Part shown: positions 1-8,257 of the stretch, piece by piece
Position numbering within the stretch: the stretch's first letter is position 1
Layout of the letters: every line of letters begins with the position of its first letter
Source: BS750m-G4 sp964472195
GTDB lineage: Bacteria > Bacteroidota > Ignavibacteria > Tepidaquicellales > Tepidaquicellaceae
NCBI GenBank assembly: GCA_964472195.1
Contig: CAYYJH010000040.1
Span: 1 to 24,460 of the forward strand
Direction of reading: 5' to 3'
Length of the DNA: 24,460 bases
The notes under the pieces: model-generated
Database searches by the model: none
What the model was told of the DNA's origin: nothing
The model's input: only the letters and a program-made list of their open reading frames with translations
Translations under genes and position numbers: made by a program

Positions 1-72
1 AAAGGTATTTTATATCAGTTAATTCCTGTTAAACGCAATGCGTTTATTAGGATGTTAGCACCTGTAAATTGA
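1..72 (+). CDS. Possible C-terminal end of an upstream gene (partial)
   Basis: Frame 1 is open from the window edge to a TGA at 70-72 and would give 23 residues ending in RMLAPVN. The other two plus frames stop within about 30 bases. The stretch is too short to assign a family. It contains a perfect 7-bp inverted repeat, TAAACGC-AAT-GCGTTTA, at 30-46. That repeat could instead mean the segment is non-coding, since it has no T-tract and is not a typical terminator. This is a weak call based only on an open frame touching the edge. Confidence 0.25.
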   Translation, partial: KGILYQLIPVKRNAFIRMLAPVN

Positions 73-569
73 ATAAATCAAAAACTAATTCACACCTCCT
101 CTTCTCAAAGTCCGCTCTGGGAGTAGAATTCGTTTCTTTTATATCACCCGAAGGTAAGACTATTTACTTTTCCAATTATAAAATGGACTGAGCTTTTCCG
201 CAAAATTGCTTCTTACATTTAAATTTATGGAGTTTATGTTTATATTTGTGCACTGTTTTTAGTATTATCGAGCCTAATGTTTATCTAAGCTTTAGTTCTT
301 TTTATTATTCCTGCCAGTAATTTAATCAACTTATAATGAATTAATGACCGGGAAAAACTAATTTTTATTATATTGAACAAGAAGAATATTAACTTTTTAA
401 TTTTCGTTATTCTATTTTTTATAACTTGTGTTTTACTATTACTTGCGGTAATTATTACATATCTGAATTATTCTTGAATGAAAAGAACTGCATGACATTT
501 GTTGACTCACAAATGAAACTCATAATCATTAAATAAAATAATTTTTAGAATTTATAAAACAATAAAGAA
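73..569. other. AT-rich intergenic spacer upstream of fbaB
   Basis: About 500 bases without a credible open frame on either strand and without a recognisable RNA gene. The composition is strongly AT-rich, with short homopolymer runs. The only structure I can point to is the inverted repeat at 496-515, described separately. The region probably carries the fbaB promoter. Confidence 0.6.
496..515. promoter_or_regulatory. Inverted repeat upstream of fbaB, possible operator/promoter
   Basis: CATTTGT and ACAAATG form a perfect 7-bp inverted repeat around a TGACTC spacer, about 55 bases before the fbaB start. A TTGACT hexamer at 502-507 lies inside it and an AT-rich CATAATC follows at 521-527, so a sigma70-like promoter overlapping an operator is imaginable. 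The -35/-10 spacing (about 14-15) is short. This is inference only. Confidence 0.25.
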
Positions 570-1634
570 ATGATAGAAAAAATAAAAGAGCTTATGGGAA
601 AAGAAAATGAGTCACTTCTTGCCCATGTGAGTAAAACCATCCCAAAAGAGCAACTGCATCTTCCCGGTCCGGATTTTGTTGACAGGGTTGTAAAAGATTC
701 CGACAGGACTCCGAATGTTATGAAGAACATGCAGTCTGTATTTAACAGGGGGAGGTTAGCAGGAACAGGTTATCTGTCAATCCTGCCCGTTGACCAGGGA
801 ATTGAACATACTGCGGGCGCATCGTTTGCTCCCAACCCGATTTACTTCGACCCCGAAAACATCGTTAAGCTTGCTATCGAAGGAGGCTGTAACGCTGTAG
901 CATCTACACTCGGTGTTCTTGGCTCTGTCTGCAGGAAATACGCACACAAGATTCCATTCATCTTAAAAATAAACCACAATGAACTCCTGACATACCCTAA
1001 CAAGTATGACCAGGTATTATTCGCTAATGTTGACCAGGCTTTTGATATGGGTGCAACGGCAGTAGGAGCCACTATCTATTATGGTTCACAAGAATCATCC
1101 CGCCAGATTCAGGAAGTTACAGATGCATTTGCTTATGCTCATGAACTGGGACTTGTTTGTATCCTGTGGTGTTACTTAAGGAACTCAGCGTTTAAAGTAA
1201 AAGATGATAAGGATTATCATGTGTCAGCTGACTTAACCGGTCAGGCAAACCACCTCGGCGTTACAATCGAAGCAGATATCGTCAAGCAAAAGCTGCCCGA
1301 AAACAACGGCGGATTTAATGCCCTTAAATTTGCGAAAACACATAAAGACGTTTACGAGAAATTAACCTCCGATAATCCGATTGACCTTGCAAGATACCAG
1401 GTCGCAAGCTGTTATATGGGAAGAGCCGGGTTAATAAATTCAGGCGGTGCTTCTACAGGCAAAGGTGAGTCGGATCTAAAGGCAGCTGTCGTTACAGCTG
1501 TAATAAATAAAAGAGCCGGCGGAATGGGTTTAATTTCCGGAAGGAAAGCATTCCAGAAACCAATGGAAGAAGGAGTAAAGCTCCTTAATGCAATACAGGA
1601 TGTATATAAAACAAAAGAAATTACAGTAGCTTAA
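570..1634 (+). CDS. fbaB: Class I fructose-bisphosphate aldolase, FbaB/DhnA type
   Basis: This 354-residue cytoplasmic enzyme should interconvert fructose 1,6-bisphosphate with dihydroxyacetone phosphate and glyceraldehyde 3-phosphate in glycolysis and gluconeogenesis. It is the DhnA-type class I aldolase, which uses a Schiff-base lysine and no metal. Features seen: the ILPVDQGIEH segment (71-80), KINHNE (133-138), the EADIVKQK segment (234-241) whose K239 aligns with the E. coli FbaB Schiff-base lysine, and the conserved CYMGRAGLINSGG block (281-293). The C-terminal third (NKRAGGMGLISGRKAF) matches the E. coli FbaB style closely, and the length is normal for that family. The ATG at 570 is the first start and no strong Shine-Dalgarno is visible. 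The lysine-rich gene follows 26 bases downstream and is probably cotranscribed. Some DhnA-family members have other substrates, but the close match to FbaB makes that unlikely. Confidence 0.93.
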   Translation: MIEKIKELMGKENESLLAHVSKTIPKEQLHLPGPDFVDRVVKDSDRTPNVMKNMQSVFNRGRLAGTGYLSILPVDQGIEHTAGASFAPNPIYFDPENIVKLAIEGGCNAVASTLGVLGSVCRKYAHKIPFILKINHNELLTYPNKYDQVLFANVDQAFDMGATAVGATIYYGSQESSRQIQEVTDAFAYAHELGLVCILWCYLRNSAFKVKDDKDYHVSADLTGQANHLGVTIEADIVKQKLPENNGGFNALKFAKTHKDVYEKLTSDNPIDLARYQVASCYMGRAGLINSGGASTGKGESDLKAAVVTAVINKRAGGMGLISGRKAFQKPMEEGVKLLNAIQDVYKTKEITVA

Positions 1635-1660
1635 ATAATTTTTTAAATATAAACTAAAAT

Positions 1661-2366
1661 ATGAACAAACCTAAAAGAGTAGCTCTTCGCAAACACAGGA
1701 AGAACAAAATTAAGAGAATGCAGAAACTAAGAGATTTACGACTTGGTATTAAAGTTAAAGAATACAAACCAAAAGAAAAAGAACTGCAAGCAAAAGTAAT
1801 AGGAAAACAGCCTAAGGATAAAGTAAAAACACCCGACGAAAAGATTGAAGAACAGAGAACCTTAGATAAAATTCAAGAAAAGAAACCTGAAGAAAAGAAA
1901 GTTGAAGAACTTGAGGTCAAGGTGGAAAAAGAACCTGAAGTAAAAATAGAAAAAGAACCCGAGGTAAAAGAAGAAAAAGAACCTGAGGTGAAAAAATCTG
2001 AAGGAAAAAAAGAGAAAGAACCCAAGGTGAAAAAAGAGAAAGAACCCAAGGTGAAGAAAGAGAAAGCACCCAGGAAGAAAAAAGATACAGAGCCTGAGGT
2101 GAAAAAACCTGAGGAAAAAAAAGAGAAANNNNNNNNNNNNNNNNNNNNNNNNNNNNNNNNNNNNNNNNNNNNNNNNNNNNNNNNNNNNNNNNNNNNNNNN
2201 NNNNNNNNNNNNNNNNNNNNNNNNNNNNAAAGAGAAAGCGCCCAGGAAGAAAAAAGATACAGAGCCTAAGATTAAGAAAGAAAAGAAAGATACTAAAGAA
2301 GAAAAGGATGAAAAAGATAAGGATCCAGAAAATAAAGTACAGGGTAAGCAGGAAAATCTATTTTAA
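1661..2366 (+). CDS. Lysine/glutamate-rich low-complexity repeat protein (interrupted by assembly gap)
   Basis: The protein begins with a very basic segment, MNKPKRVALRKHRKNKIKRM (1-20). A long Lys/Glu/Pro tail follows, built of degenerate units such as EKEPEVK and of a longer unit KEKAPRKKKDTEPEVKK. The gene is broken by 100 Ns at 2129-2228. Codon 156 ends exactly at 2128. After the gap, the same repeat resumes in the frame starting at 2229 (KEKAPRKKKDTEPKIKK), and the protein ends NKVQGKQENLF at a TAA at 2364-2366. Reading straight through 100 Ns puts the distal part one base out of frame, giving a false stop at 2267-2269, so the true gap length is not 100. Visible length is 156 + 46 residues plus the unknown gap. 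There is no signal peptide or membrane segment. The basic N-terminus hints at nucleic-acid or ribosome association, but I cannot assign a function. Confidence 0.75.
2129..2228. other. Assembly gap of exactly 100 Ns inside a tandem repeat
   Basis: There are exactly 100 undetermined bases, the usual placeholder for a gap of unknown size. Both edges carry the same repeat unit (AAAGAGAAAGC-CCCAGGAAG type sequence at about 2061 and 2229), so the assembly probably broke because of the tandem repeat in the lysine-rich gene. Confidence 0.95.
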
Positions 2367-2367
2367 G

Positions 2368-2396
2368 ATAGGGGGCACAAGCCCCTTATTTTTTTT
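2368..2396 (+). terminator. Intrinsic terminator after the lysine-rich gene
   Basis: The 9-bp stem pairs ATAGGGGGC (2368-2376) with GCCCCTTAT (2381-2389), including one G-U pair, around an ACAA loop. A run of T follows through 2396. It starts two bases after the TAA of the lysine-rich gene, so it ends the fbaB transcription unit and insulates the next operon. Confidence 0.85.
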
Positions 2397-2468
2397 GTGA
2401 TAATATGTAATCAGTGAATTGCATATTAAATTTGATAATAAATCTTCAAGATATAATAAGTTGAGTTA

Positions 2469-3362
2469 ATGAAGAAAATTTTCATTGCTGTTTACCTGAC
2501 TCTATCTGCAAGTTTCACACCAATTGCCGCTAAATATGTAGTTAATGAAATCACCCCATTGCTGTTAGCATTCTATCGTTTTGGATTAGCCACACTATTA
2601 TTATTATTTATTTTTTTCATCAAGAAGCAAAATTTCAAAATCGATAGAAAGGATATTCTGTTATTTATTGTGTTAGGTGCTCTCGTTATCCCGATCAATC
2701 AACTATTTTTTCTATACGGAATTTATTTATCAAATGCATCTCACTCTGGTGTCTTTTATGCATGCATACCTCTGGTCGTTTATTTTTCTTCGATCATATT
2801 TAATATAGAAAGATTTTCACTTAAAAAATTATTGACAATTTCATTATCAGTACTAGGATTAATAATAATATTCGGTGAAAATATTCTGAAAATGGAAACA
2901 ATCGGTTCCGATATATTATGGGGAGATGTTTTACTTTTCTTCGCAGTGTCGAGCTGGGCATTATACCTAACATTAAGCACCAACATGGTCGCAAAATATG
3001 GAACCATTAAAACAACAACAGTTGCGTTTTCAATCGGTATGATATTAAGTATTCCAATGTTAATTTATGATACTGACAATATTACATTCCATAAAGTAAC
3101 TTTCTGGGGAGTTGTCGGTTTTTTTCACTTATCAATATTAGTAGCATTTGCTGGAAAATTTATTTATACTTATTCAACTAAGATTATTAATACGACCACA
3201 TTAGCTGCATTTACGAACATAGCACCAATTATTACAATTTTGTTAGCATGGATTTTATTAAAAGAAGAATTATCGTATTTTTTTATTGCCGGAGCTTTAA
3301 TCACTATACTTGGTGTTTTTCTGACTCAGTTCTTCATTGATAAAAGTTTAATAACAAAATAG
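2469..3362 (+). CDS. EamA/DMT-family inner-membrane transporter
   Basis: This 297-residue protein is almost entirely hydrophobic and has about ten predicted membrane helices in two homologous halves (roughly 1-137 and 147-292), the layout of the drug/metabolite transporter (DMT) superfamily. The first half carries YRFGLATLLLLF after helix 1. The second half ends with TNIAPIITILLAWILLKEEL, the conserved glutamate-containing motif before the last helices. Family members export amino acids, nucleotides or other small metabolites, and nothing here identifies the substrate. The ATG at 2469 is well placed, about 70 bases after the preceding terminator. Only 16 bases separate the stop from the next gene, so this gene probably leads an operon with the CDF transporter and its followers. 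Confidence 0.88.
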   Translation: MKKIFIAVYLTLSASFTPIAAKYVVNEITPLLLAFYRFGLATLLLLFIFFIKKQNFKIDRKDILLFIVLGALVIPINQLFFLYGIYLSNASHSGVFYACIPLVVYFSSIIFNIERFSLKKLLTISLSVLGLIIIFGENILKMETIGSDILWGDVLLFFAVSSWALYLTLSTNMVAKYGTIKTTTVAFSIGMILSIPMLIYDTDNITFHKVTFWGVVGFFHLSILVAFAGKFIYTYSTKIINTTTLAAFTNIAPIITILLAWILLKEELSYFFIAGALITILGVFLTQFFIDKSLITK

Positions 3363-3378
3363 TTTTAAACATCGAACA

Positions 3379-4806
3379 TTGATTTTGGATCATAGTTTAG
3401 AAAATAACCAACAAGAAATAAACAAAAAGAAAATCAGAGTAGCAAAGGTTTCTCTGTTTGCTGCTTTCTTTATGGTTTTCATAAAATTAATTGCGGCTTA
3501 CTTCAGCGGTAGTCTTGCTGTTCTTTCTGATGTCTTCCATTCAAGTATCGATATAATCGCTACATTAATAACAATTACATCTATTAAAATATCTATAAGA
3601 CCTGCAGACGACGACCATCACTACGGTCACGAAAAAGTCGAAAGTTTTTCTGCACTCATTCAGGTTATTTTATTAGTTGCTATCTGTTCATATTTCTTTT
3701 ATGAATCTATCAACAGGTTGTTTTTTGAAAAAGGACATGTTGTAATAGTATCTTTATGGACATTTGCTGCAATTTTGATAGCAATGACAATAGACTTTAC
3801 TAGAGTAAGAGTACTAAGAAAAACAGCTAAAGAAACAAAATCCCATGCACTGGAAGCAGATGCTGCTCACTTTTTTTCTGATTTGTTAAGTTCTGTTGTG
3901 GTCCTGACCAGTTTAGTTTTTACTTATTTCGATATTAGTAAAATTGCTGATTCTATTAGTGCTATGATCGTTGCAGTGATAATATTGTATACCGGGTTAA
4001 AGTTATCTAAGAAAGCCATTGATTCACTAATGGATCGTGTCCCTGCAGGTTTATCCGATAAAATAAAATATGAAACAAGATTGGTACAGGGAGTTGAAGA
4101 TATTAAATCATTCAGAATAAGGAGTACAGGTTCTAAGATTTTTATAGATATGATTATTACGATCAGCAGGCTTGTTCCATTTTCGAAAGCCCATGAAATT
4201 ATGGATAACGTCGAAAGAAGGATAAAACAAATCTCGCATAATTCAGACGTCGTAATTCATTCAGAGCCGATTGAGACTAAGAAAGAAACAATAAATGAAA
4301 AGATCAGAATGATAGTAAATGACTTCAACCTTAAATGCCATGATATATTCTCACATAAAATCGAAGATAAGATTTTTACGGAACTTCACGTGGAAATCTC
4401 AGACACCGATGATTTGAAAAAAGCGCATGATATTATTTCAGATATTGAAGAAAGAATTAAGAAAGAAATCAGAATTATTTCCGATGTTAAGATTCACATC
4501 GATGAACCCAGCGAACTGCTGTACGATACAATGGACATAACAGATAGATCAAAAGAACTCCTGAGAAATACTAAGAACATTTTGGATTCATACGACAGTA
4601 TAGAGAACTATCATGACATCAAAGTATTAACAACAAGCGGAAAGATAAGAGTCTCTTTGAATTGTGAATTCGACCACAACCTTTCATTCGAACAGGTTCA
4701 TGACCATGTTACTTTGCTCGAAAGTAAAATTTATTTATCGTTAAAAGAATTGTATCCTAATTTATCAAATGTAATTATTCATGCAGAACCTAAAGACATT
4801 GTTTAG
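3379..4806 (+). CDS. Cation diffusion facilitator with three C-terminal ZT-dimer-like domains
   Basis: This inner-membrane proton-coupled exporter for a divalent metal has 475 residues, well above the usual 290-320. Residues about 20-210 form the six-helix CDF core. Metal-site residues are visible in helix 2 (D51, H54, D58; HxxxD) and helix 5 (H164, D168; HxxxD). Paired HxxxD sites are known from zinc-type CDFs, so zinc is the likely cargo. A His/Asp-rich loop, DDDHHYGHEK, lies at 77-86. The cytoplasmic part has three related modules at about 213-297, 305-377 and 396-471. Each has a (K)AH/VH-helix-E motif and ends in a V-x-IH-x-(D)EP strand (VVIHSEP, VKIHIDEP, VIIHAEP). The frame has no ATG before the core, so translation probably starts at the TTG at 3379 or 3385. 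Spacing to the neighbours is 16 and 18 bases, consistent with an operon. Confidence 0.9.
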   Translation: MILDHSLENNQQEINKKKIRVAKVSLFAAFFMVFIKLIAAYFSGSLAVLSDVFHSSIDIIATLITITSIKISIRPADDDHHYGHEKVESFSALIQVILLVAICSYFFYESINRLFFEKGHVVIVSLWTFAAILIAMTIDFTRVRVLRKTAKETKSHALEADAAHFFSDLLSSVVVLTSLVFTYFDISKIADSISAMIVAVIILYTGLKLSKKAIDSLMDRVPAGLSDKIKYETRLVQGVEDIKSFRIRSTGSKIFIDMIITISRLVPFSKAHEIMDNVERRIKQISHNSDVVIHSEPIETKKETINEKIRMIVNDFNLKCHDIFSHKIEDKIFTELHVEISDTDDLKKAHDIISDIEERIKKEIRIISDVKIHIDEPSELLYDTMDITDRSKELLRNTKNILDSYDSIENYHDIKVLTTSGKIRVSLNCEFDHNLSFEQVHDHVTLLESKIYLSLKELYPNLSNVIIHAEPKDIV

Positions 4807-4824
4807 TTTAAAAAATTTTAAAAT

Positions 4825-5838
4825 ATGAGCAGACTAATAAATGCAGGTATTATCGGATGCGGGCATCTTGGACGGATGCATATTAAAAATCTTAAAGAGA
4901 TTGAAAGAGAGTCTGACAATATAAAACTGTCAGGTATATTCGATATTGATTTAGAAAAAGGTAATACTGTTGCAAAAGAATTTGACGTTATAGCATTTAC
5001 AACATTCGATGATCTTCTTATAAACTGTAATACAGTTATCATAGTAACACCTACCTCAACACACTTTGAAATTGCATCAAAAGCAATCGAACAGAATAAA
5101 AACATATTTATAGAAAAGCCTGTGACAGATGAAGTAAACGATGCTCGGAAATTGTTAGAAGTATCAAAAGATAAAGAAGTAAAAATTCAAGTAGGACATA
5201 TAGAGCGTTTCAATCCCGCATTACTTTCTCTTGAAAAGTATAACTTAACTCCCCTATTCATCGAAACCCACAGGTTAGCACAGTTCAATCCAAGAGGTAC
5301 GGATGTATCTGTAGTTCAGGACTTGATGATACATGACATTGACGTAATTCTTAACATTGTTAAATCAGGAGTGCAAAGTATTCATGCAAACGGAGTCGCA
5401 ATTATAACCGATAAAATCGACATTGCAAACGTAAGAATAAAATTTGATAACGGATGCGTTGCTAATATTACCTCATCGAGAATATCTCAAAACAAGATGA
5501 GAAAAATGAGAATCTTTCAACGTAATGCATATATCTCCATCGATTTCTTAAAAAATTCATCCGAAGTATTTAGACTTGTCAATTCGGAAAGCTCTGAAAA
5601 AGTAGATCCAGTGTTTTCTCTCGGTACAATAAAACGTGACGGTAAAGATTTTAACATAGTCTACGAACAACCCTCGATCGAAGAAATCAATCCAATGAAA
5701 TATGAACTAATTAAGTTTTTCGATTGCATAGGTACTGGTTCTGAGCCGGTTGTACAATTAAAGGATGGCATACAGGCACTTGAGGTTGCTACGAGAATAA
5801 ATGAAGAGATCGAGCATTCGTCAAAAGATTTAAAATAG
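4825..5838 (+). CDS. Gfo/Idh/MocA-family oxidoreductase, GnnA-like (UDP-GlcNAc 3-dehydrogenase candidate)
   Basis: This 337-residue NAD(P)-dependent sugar dehydrogenase has an N-terminal Rossmann domain with the dinucleotide motif GCGHLG at 11-16. The conserved EKP motif is at 97-99, followed by a C-terminal alpha/beta substrate domain carrying QDLMIHDIDV (165-174), the usual catalytic His/Asp region. The GHIERFNP segment (124-131) resembles the GnnA subgroup, which oxidises the 3-OH of UDP-GlcNAc on the way to amide-linked lipid A. The partner aminotransferase GnnB and the lpx genes are not in this window, so the substrate remains an inference. The ATG at 4825 lies 18 bases after the CDF gene, and the phosphoesterase follows after 19 bases. 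Confidence 0.82.
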   Translation: MSRLINAGIIGCGHLGRMHIKNLKEIERESDNIKLSGIFDIDLEKGNTVAKEFDVIAFTTFDDLLINCNTVIIVTPTSTHFEIASKAIEQNKNIFIEKPVTDEVNDARKLLEVSKDKEVKIQVGHIERFNPALLSLEKYNLTPLFIETHRLAQFNPRGTDVSVVQDLMIHDIDVILNIVKSGVQSIHANGVAIITDKIDIANVRIKFDNGCVANITSSRISQNKMRKMRIFQRNAYISIDFLKNSSEVFRLVNSESSEKVDPVFSLGTIKRDGKDFNIVYEQPSIEEINPMKYELIKFFDCIGTGSEPVVQLKDGIQALEVATRINEEIEHSSKDLK

Positions 5839-5857
5839 AAATTTAATATTAACAGCC

Positions 5858-6745
5858 ATGTTTAAGATAGCACACATATCAGACCTTCACATAAAAAAAG
5901 ATGAGCACGATGCTAACACGCAAATCTTTTTAGACTTACTCGCCGACATAGTAAAAAGAAACTGTAATCATTTATTCATCACCGGTGACATTACAGATAA
6001 TGCAAACGATGAAGAATACGCTAAAGTGAAAAACTTATTATCGAAATGTAATTTTCTAAACTCGGAAACATTAACGGTAACTATAGGTAATCATGACATT
6101 TTCGGTGGTGCGAGGAAAGGACCGGAGGTATTTCTCTTTCCAACAGAATGCAAAAATAGAAACTATTATGATAAGGTAAAAAAGTTTCACGAACAGTTTA
6201 GCGAATCATTTGAAAAAGCAAAGTTACTTGATAAAGATACGGTATTCCCTTTTCTAAAAATTCTTAGCGATACAATTGCATTAATTGGAATAAACTCGAT
6301 AGCTGAATGGTCGAGCAATTTAAATCCGACAGGTTCAAATGGTAACATTAATGACAAGAATTTTAAAAGCATAAAAGATATTCTTACCAGTAAAATAATT
6401 AGAAATAAATTAAAGATTATATTAATACACCATCAATTTAATAATCCCGATAAAAGTAAACTCGATGATGAACATAATATGTGGTTATACTCTGAAAGAA
6501 GAACCATGCGGCTTCATAATAAAAAAAGACTCTTTAAGCTTTTCAAAAAAACCGGAGTTGATTTAGTAATGCATGGGCATACACATATCACGAACTCTCA
6601 TAAAATAAAAGGAAGTTTGTTTGTAAACAGTTCTGCAAGCGTCATTCCTTTTACAAAAGATAGAAAAATTAGTTATCACATTCTTAACATTCCTGATAAA
6701 ACTGCTAAGGGTAAGAAATTCACTTTGGAGGTTATAACCTTATAA
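5858..6745 (+). CDS. Calcineurin-like metallophosphoesterase
   Basis: This 295-residue protein has the full dinuclear-metal signature in order: DLH at 9-11, GDITD at 43-47, GNHD at 77-80, HH at 191-192 and GHTH at 240-243. All expected metal ligands are present, so it should be active. There is no signal peptide or membrane segment, indicating a cytoplasmic enzyme. The layout resembles CpdA/Icc-type phosphodiesterases, but the family also contains pyrophosphatases of lipid A synthesis (LpxH, LpxG) and nucleases. The upstream neighbour is a GnnA-like enzyme, so a lipid A-related substrate is an attractive but unsupported guess. The gene lies 19 bases after the oxidoreductase and 84 bases before the CCA enzyme. 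Confidence 0.85.
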   Translation: MFKIAHISDLHIKKDEHDANTQIFLDLLADIVKRNCNHLFITGDITDNANDEEYAKVKNLLSKCNFLNSETLTVTIGNHDIFGGARKGPEVFLFPTECKNRNYYDKVKKFHEQFSESFEKAKLLDKDTVFPFLKILSDTIALIGINSIAEWSSNLNPTGSNGNINDKNFKSIKDILTSKIIRNKLKIILIHHQFNNPDKSKLDDEHNMWLYSERRTMRLHNKKRLFKLFKKTGVDLVMHGHTHITNSHKIKGSLFVNSSASVIPFTKDRKISYHILNIPDKTAKGKKFTLEVITL

Positions 6746-6829
6746 ATTCTCACCTTCATTTTCTTACTTCATATCTAAATTTAATTTCATAATTTTGTTT
6801 TAATTACATAGTAAGCAATTACAATATTC

Positions 6830-8248
6830 ATGAATTTCAAGATCGAAAATAAAATACTCAAGAAGATCTCCCGGTTTGCTTCTGTTAACAACATACAAGC
6901 ATATCTCGTAGGCGGTTATGTACGAGATAAGCAATTGGGTACAAGTACCAACGACATAGATATCATGGTCATAGGTGACGCAGTTCAATTCGCAAACAAG
7001 ATAGCAGAATTATTTAATGTTCCCGTTTTAGCAGTATATAAAAATTTTGGAACTGCTTTAATTAACATAGATAAATTAAAAATAGAATTTGCATCGGCAC
7101 GAAAAGAAAGTTACTTGAGGGATTCACGAAAACCAATCGTAGAATTATCCGATCTGGAAGATGACCTTGCAAGAAGGGATTTCACGATTAACGCTCTTGC
7201 GGTTCCCTTATTTAAGACACATAAAATAATCGACAACTTCAACGGATTGTCCGATCTTAAGAATAGAATAATTAAAACACCGCTCGAGCCTTATAAAACC
7301 TTTAATGATGATCCTCTAAGAATTCTCCGTGCAATTAGGTTTGCATCGATATTAAATTTTGCAATTGCTCCTGAAACATTTAAAGCAATTAATTCACTTA
7401 AGTCACGGCTCGAAGTAAACAAAGTAGTATCACAGGAAAGAATCACGAATGAGTTTCTTTTAATTCTGATGAGTGACAAACCTTCCGTAGGATTGGATTT
7501 GCTTTACTTATCCGGTGTAATGGATATTATCTTTCCTGAAATATCAAAACTTGGCGGTGTTGAACAACGGAAAGATTTTCATCATAAAGATGTCTTTTAC
7601 CATACATTAAACGTTGTAGACAACATTTCTAAAAAAACAGATAATTTATGGTTACGTTTCGCTGCTCTCGTTCATGACATTGCAAAACCTAAGACTAAAA
7701 AATTCGTTGAAGGCGCTGGCTGGACGTTTCACTCACACGAAGAAGTTGGGGCACGAATGATGAAAAATATTTTTACAAGAATGAAGCTTCCTTTTAATAA
7801 ACTTGAATATATCGAAAAGCTTGTTCGAATGCATTTAAGACCAATCCCGATTGCGAAGGATGAAGTTACAGACTCAGCAGTCAGAAGACTCGCTGCTGAA
7901 GCCGGAGAAGAACTCGAAGACCTTCTTACACTTTGCAGAGCTGATATAACTTCAAAAAATCCAGACAAAGTAAAAAGATTTCTTACGAACTTTGAGATTG
8001 TTGAGAAAAAAGTGACCGATGTTCAGGAAAAGGACAAACTTCGAAATTTTCAATCACCGGTACGGGGTGAAGAAATAATGGAAGTATGCAACCTTAAACC
8101 TTCAAGAGAAGTGGGAGTAATTAAAAAGAAAATTGAAGACGCGATACTCGATGGAGAAATTCCGAATGAATACGAAGCTGCGAGAGAATATCTCTTTAAG
8201 ATAAAAGATGAAATTTTAAAGAATTCATATAAAAAAAGTAACAAGTAA
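6830..8248 (+). CDS. cca: CCA tRNA nucleotidyltransferase with HD domain
   Basis: This 472-residue class II nucleotidyltransferase should build or repair the 3' CCA end of tRNAs. It has the motif A region LVGGYVRD (26-33) and the metal-binding DID (42-44). Motif B contains RRDFTINALAV (115-125), motif C contains DDPLRILRAIRFA (160-172), and the ERITNE element is at 203-208. An HD phosphohydrolase domain follows, with H257/H258-region histidines and VHD at 281-283. The family also includes poly(A) polymerases. Specificity cannot be proved from motifs, but in this group a single such gene usually serves as the CCA-adding enzyme. It is the last gene of the plus-strand run and ends 9 bases from the convergent DUF4126 gene, with no terminator visible between them. 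Confidence 0.88.
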   Translation: MNFKIENKILKKISRFASVNNIQAYLVGGYVRDKQLGTSTNDIDIMVIGDAVQFANKIAELFNVPVLAVYKNFGTALINIDKLKIEFASARKESYLRDSRKPIVELSDLEDDLARRDFTINALAVPLFKTHKIIDNFNGLSDLKNRIIKTPLEPYKTFNDDPLRILRAIRFASILNFAIAPETFKAINSLKSRLEVNKVVSQERITNEFLLILMSDKPSVGLDLLYLSGVMDIIFPEISKLGGVEQRKDFHHKDVFYHTLNVVDNISKKTDNLWLRFAALVHDIAKPKTKKFVEGAGWTFHSHEEVGARMMKNIFTRMKLPFNKLEYIEKLVRMHLRPIPIAKDEVTDSAVRRLAAEAGEELEDLLTLCRADITSKNPDKVKRFLTNFEIVEKKVTDVQEKDKLRNFQSPVRGEEIMEVCNLKPSREVGVIKKKIEDAILDGEIPNEYEAAREYLFKIKDEILKNSYKKSNK

Positions 8249-8257
8249 AAATACTCA

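Noticed and set aside
2258..2269. Apparent early stop in the lysine-rich gene
   Set aside because: It arises only if the 100 Ns are taken as true length. In the frame that continues the repeat, translation runs to 2366.
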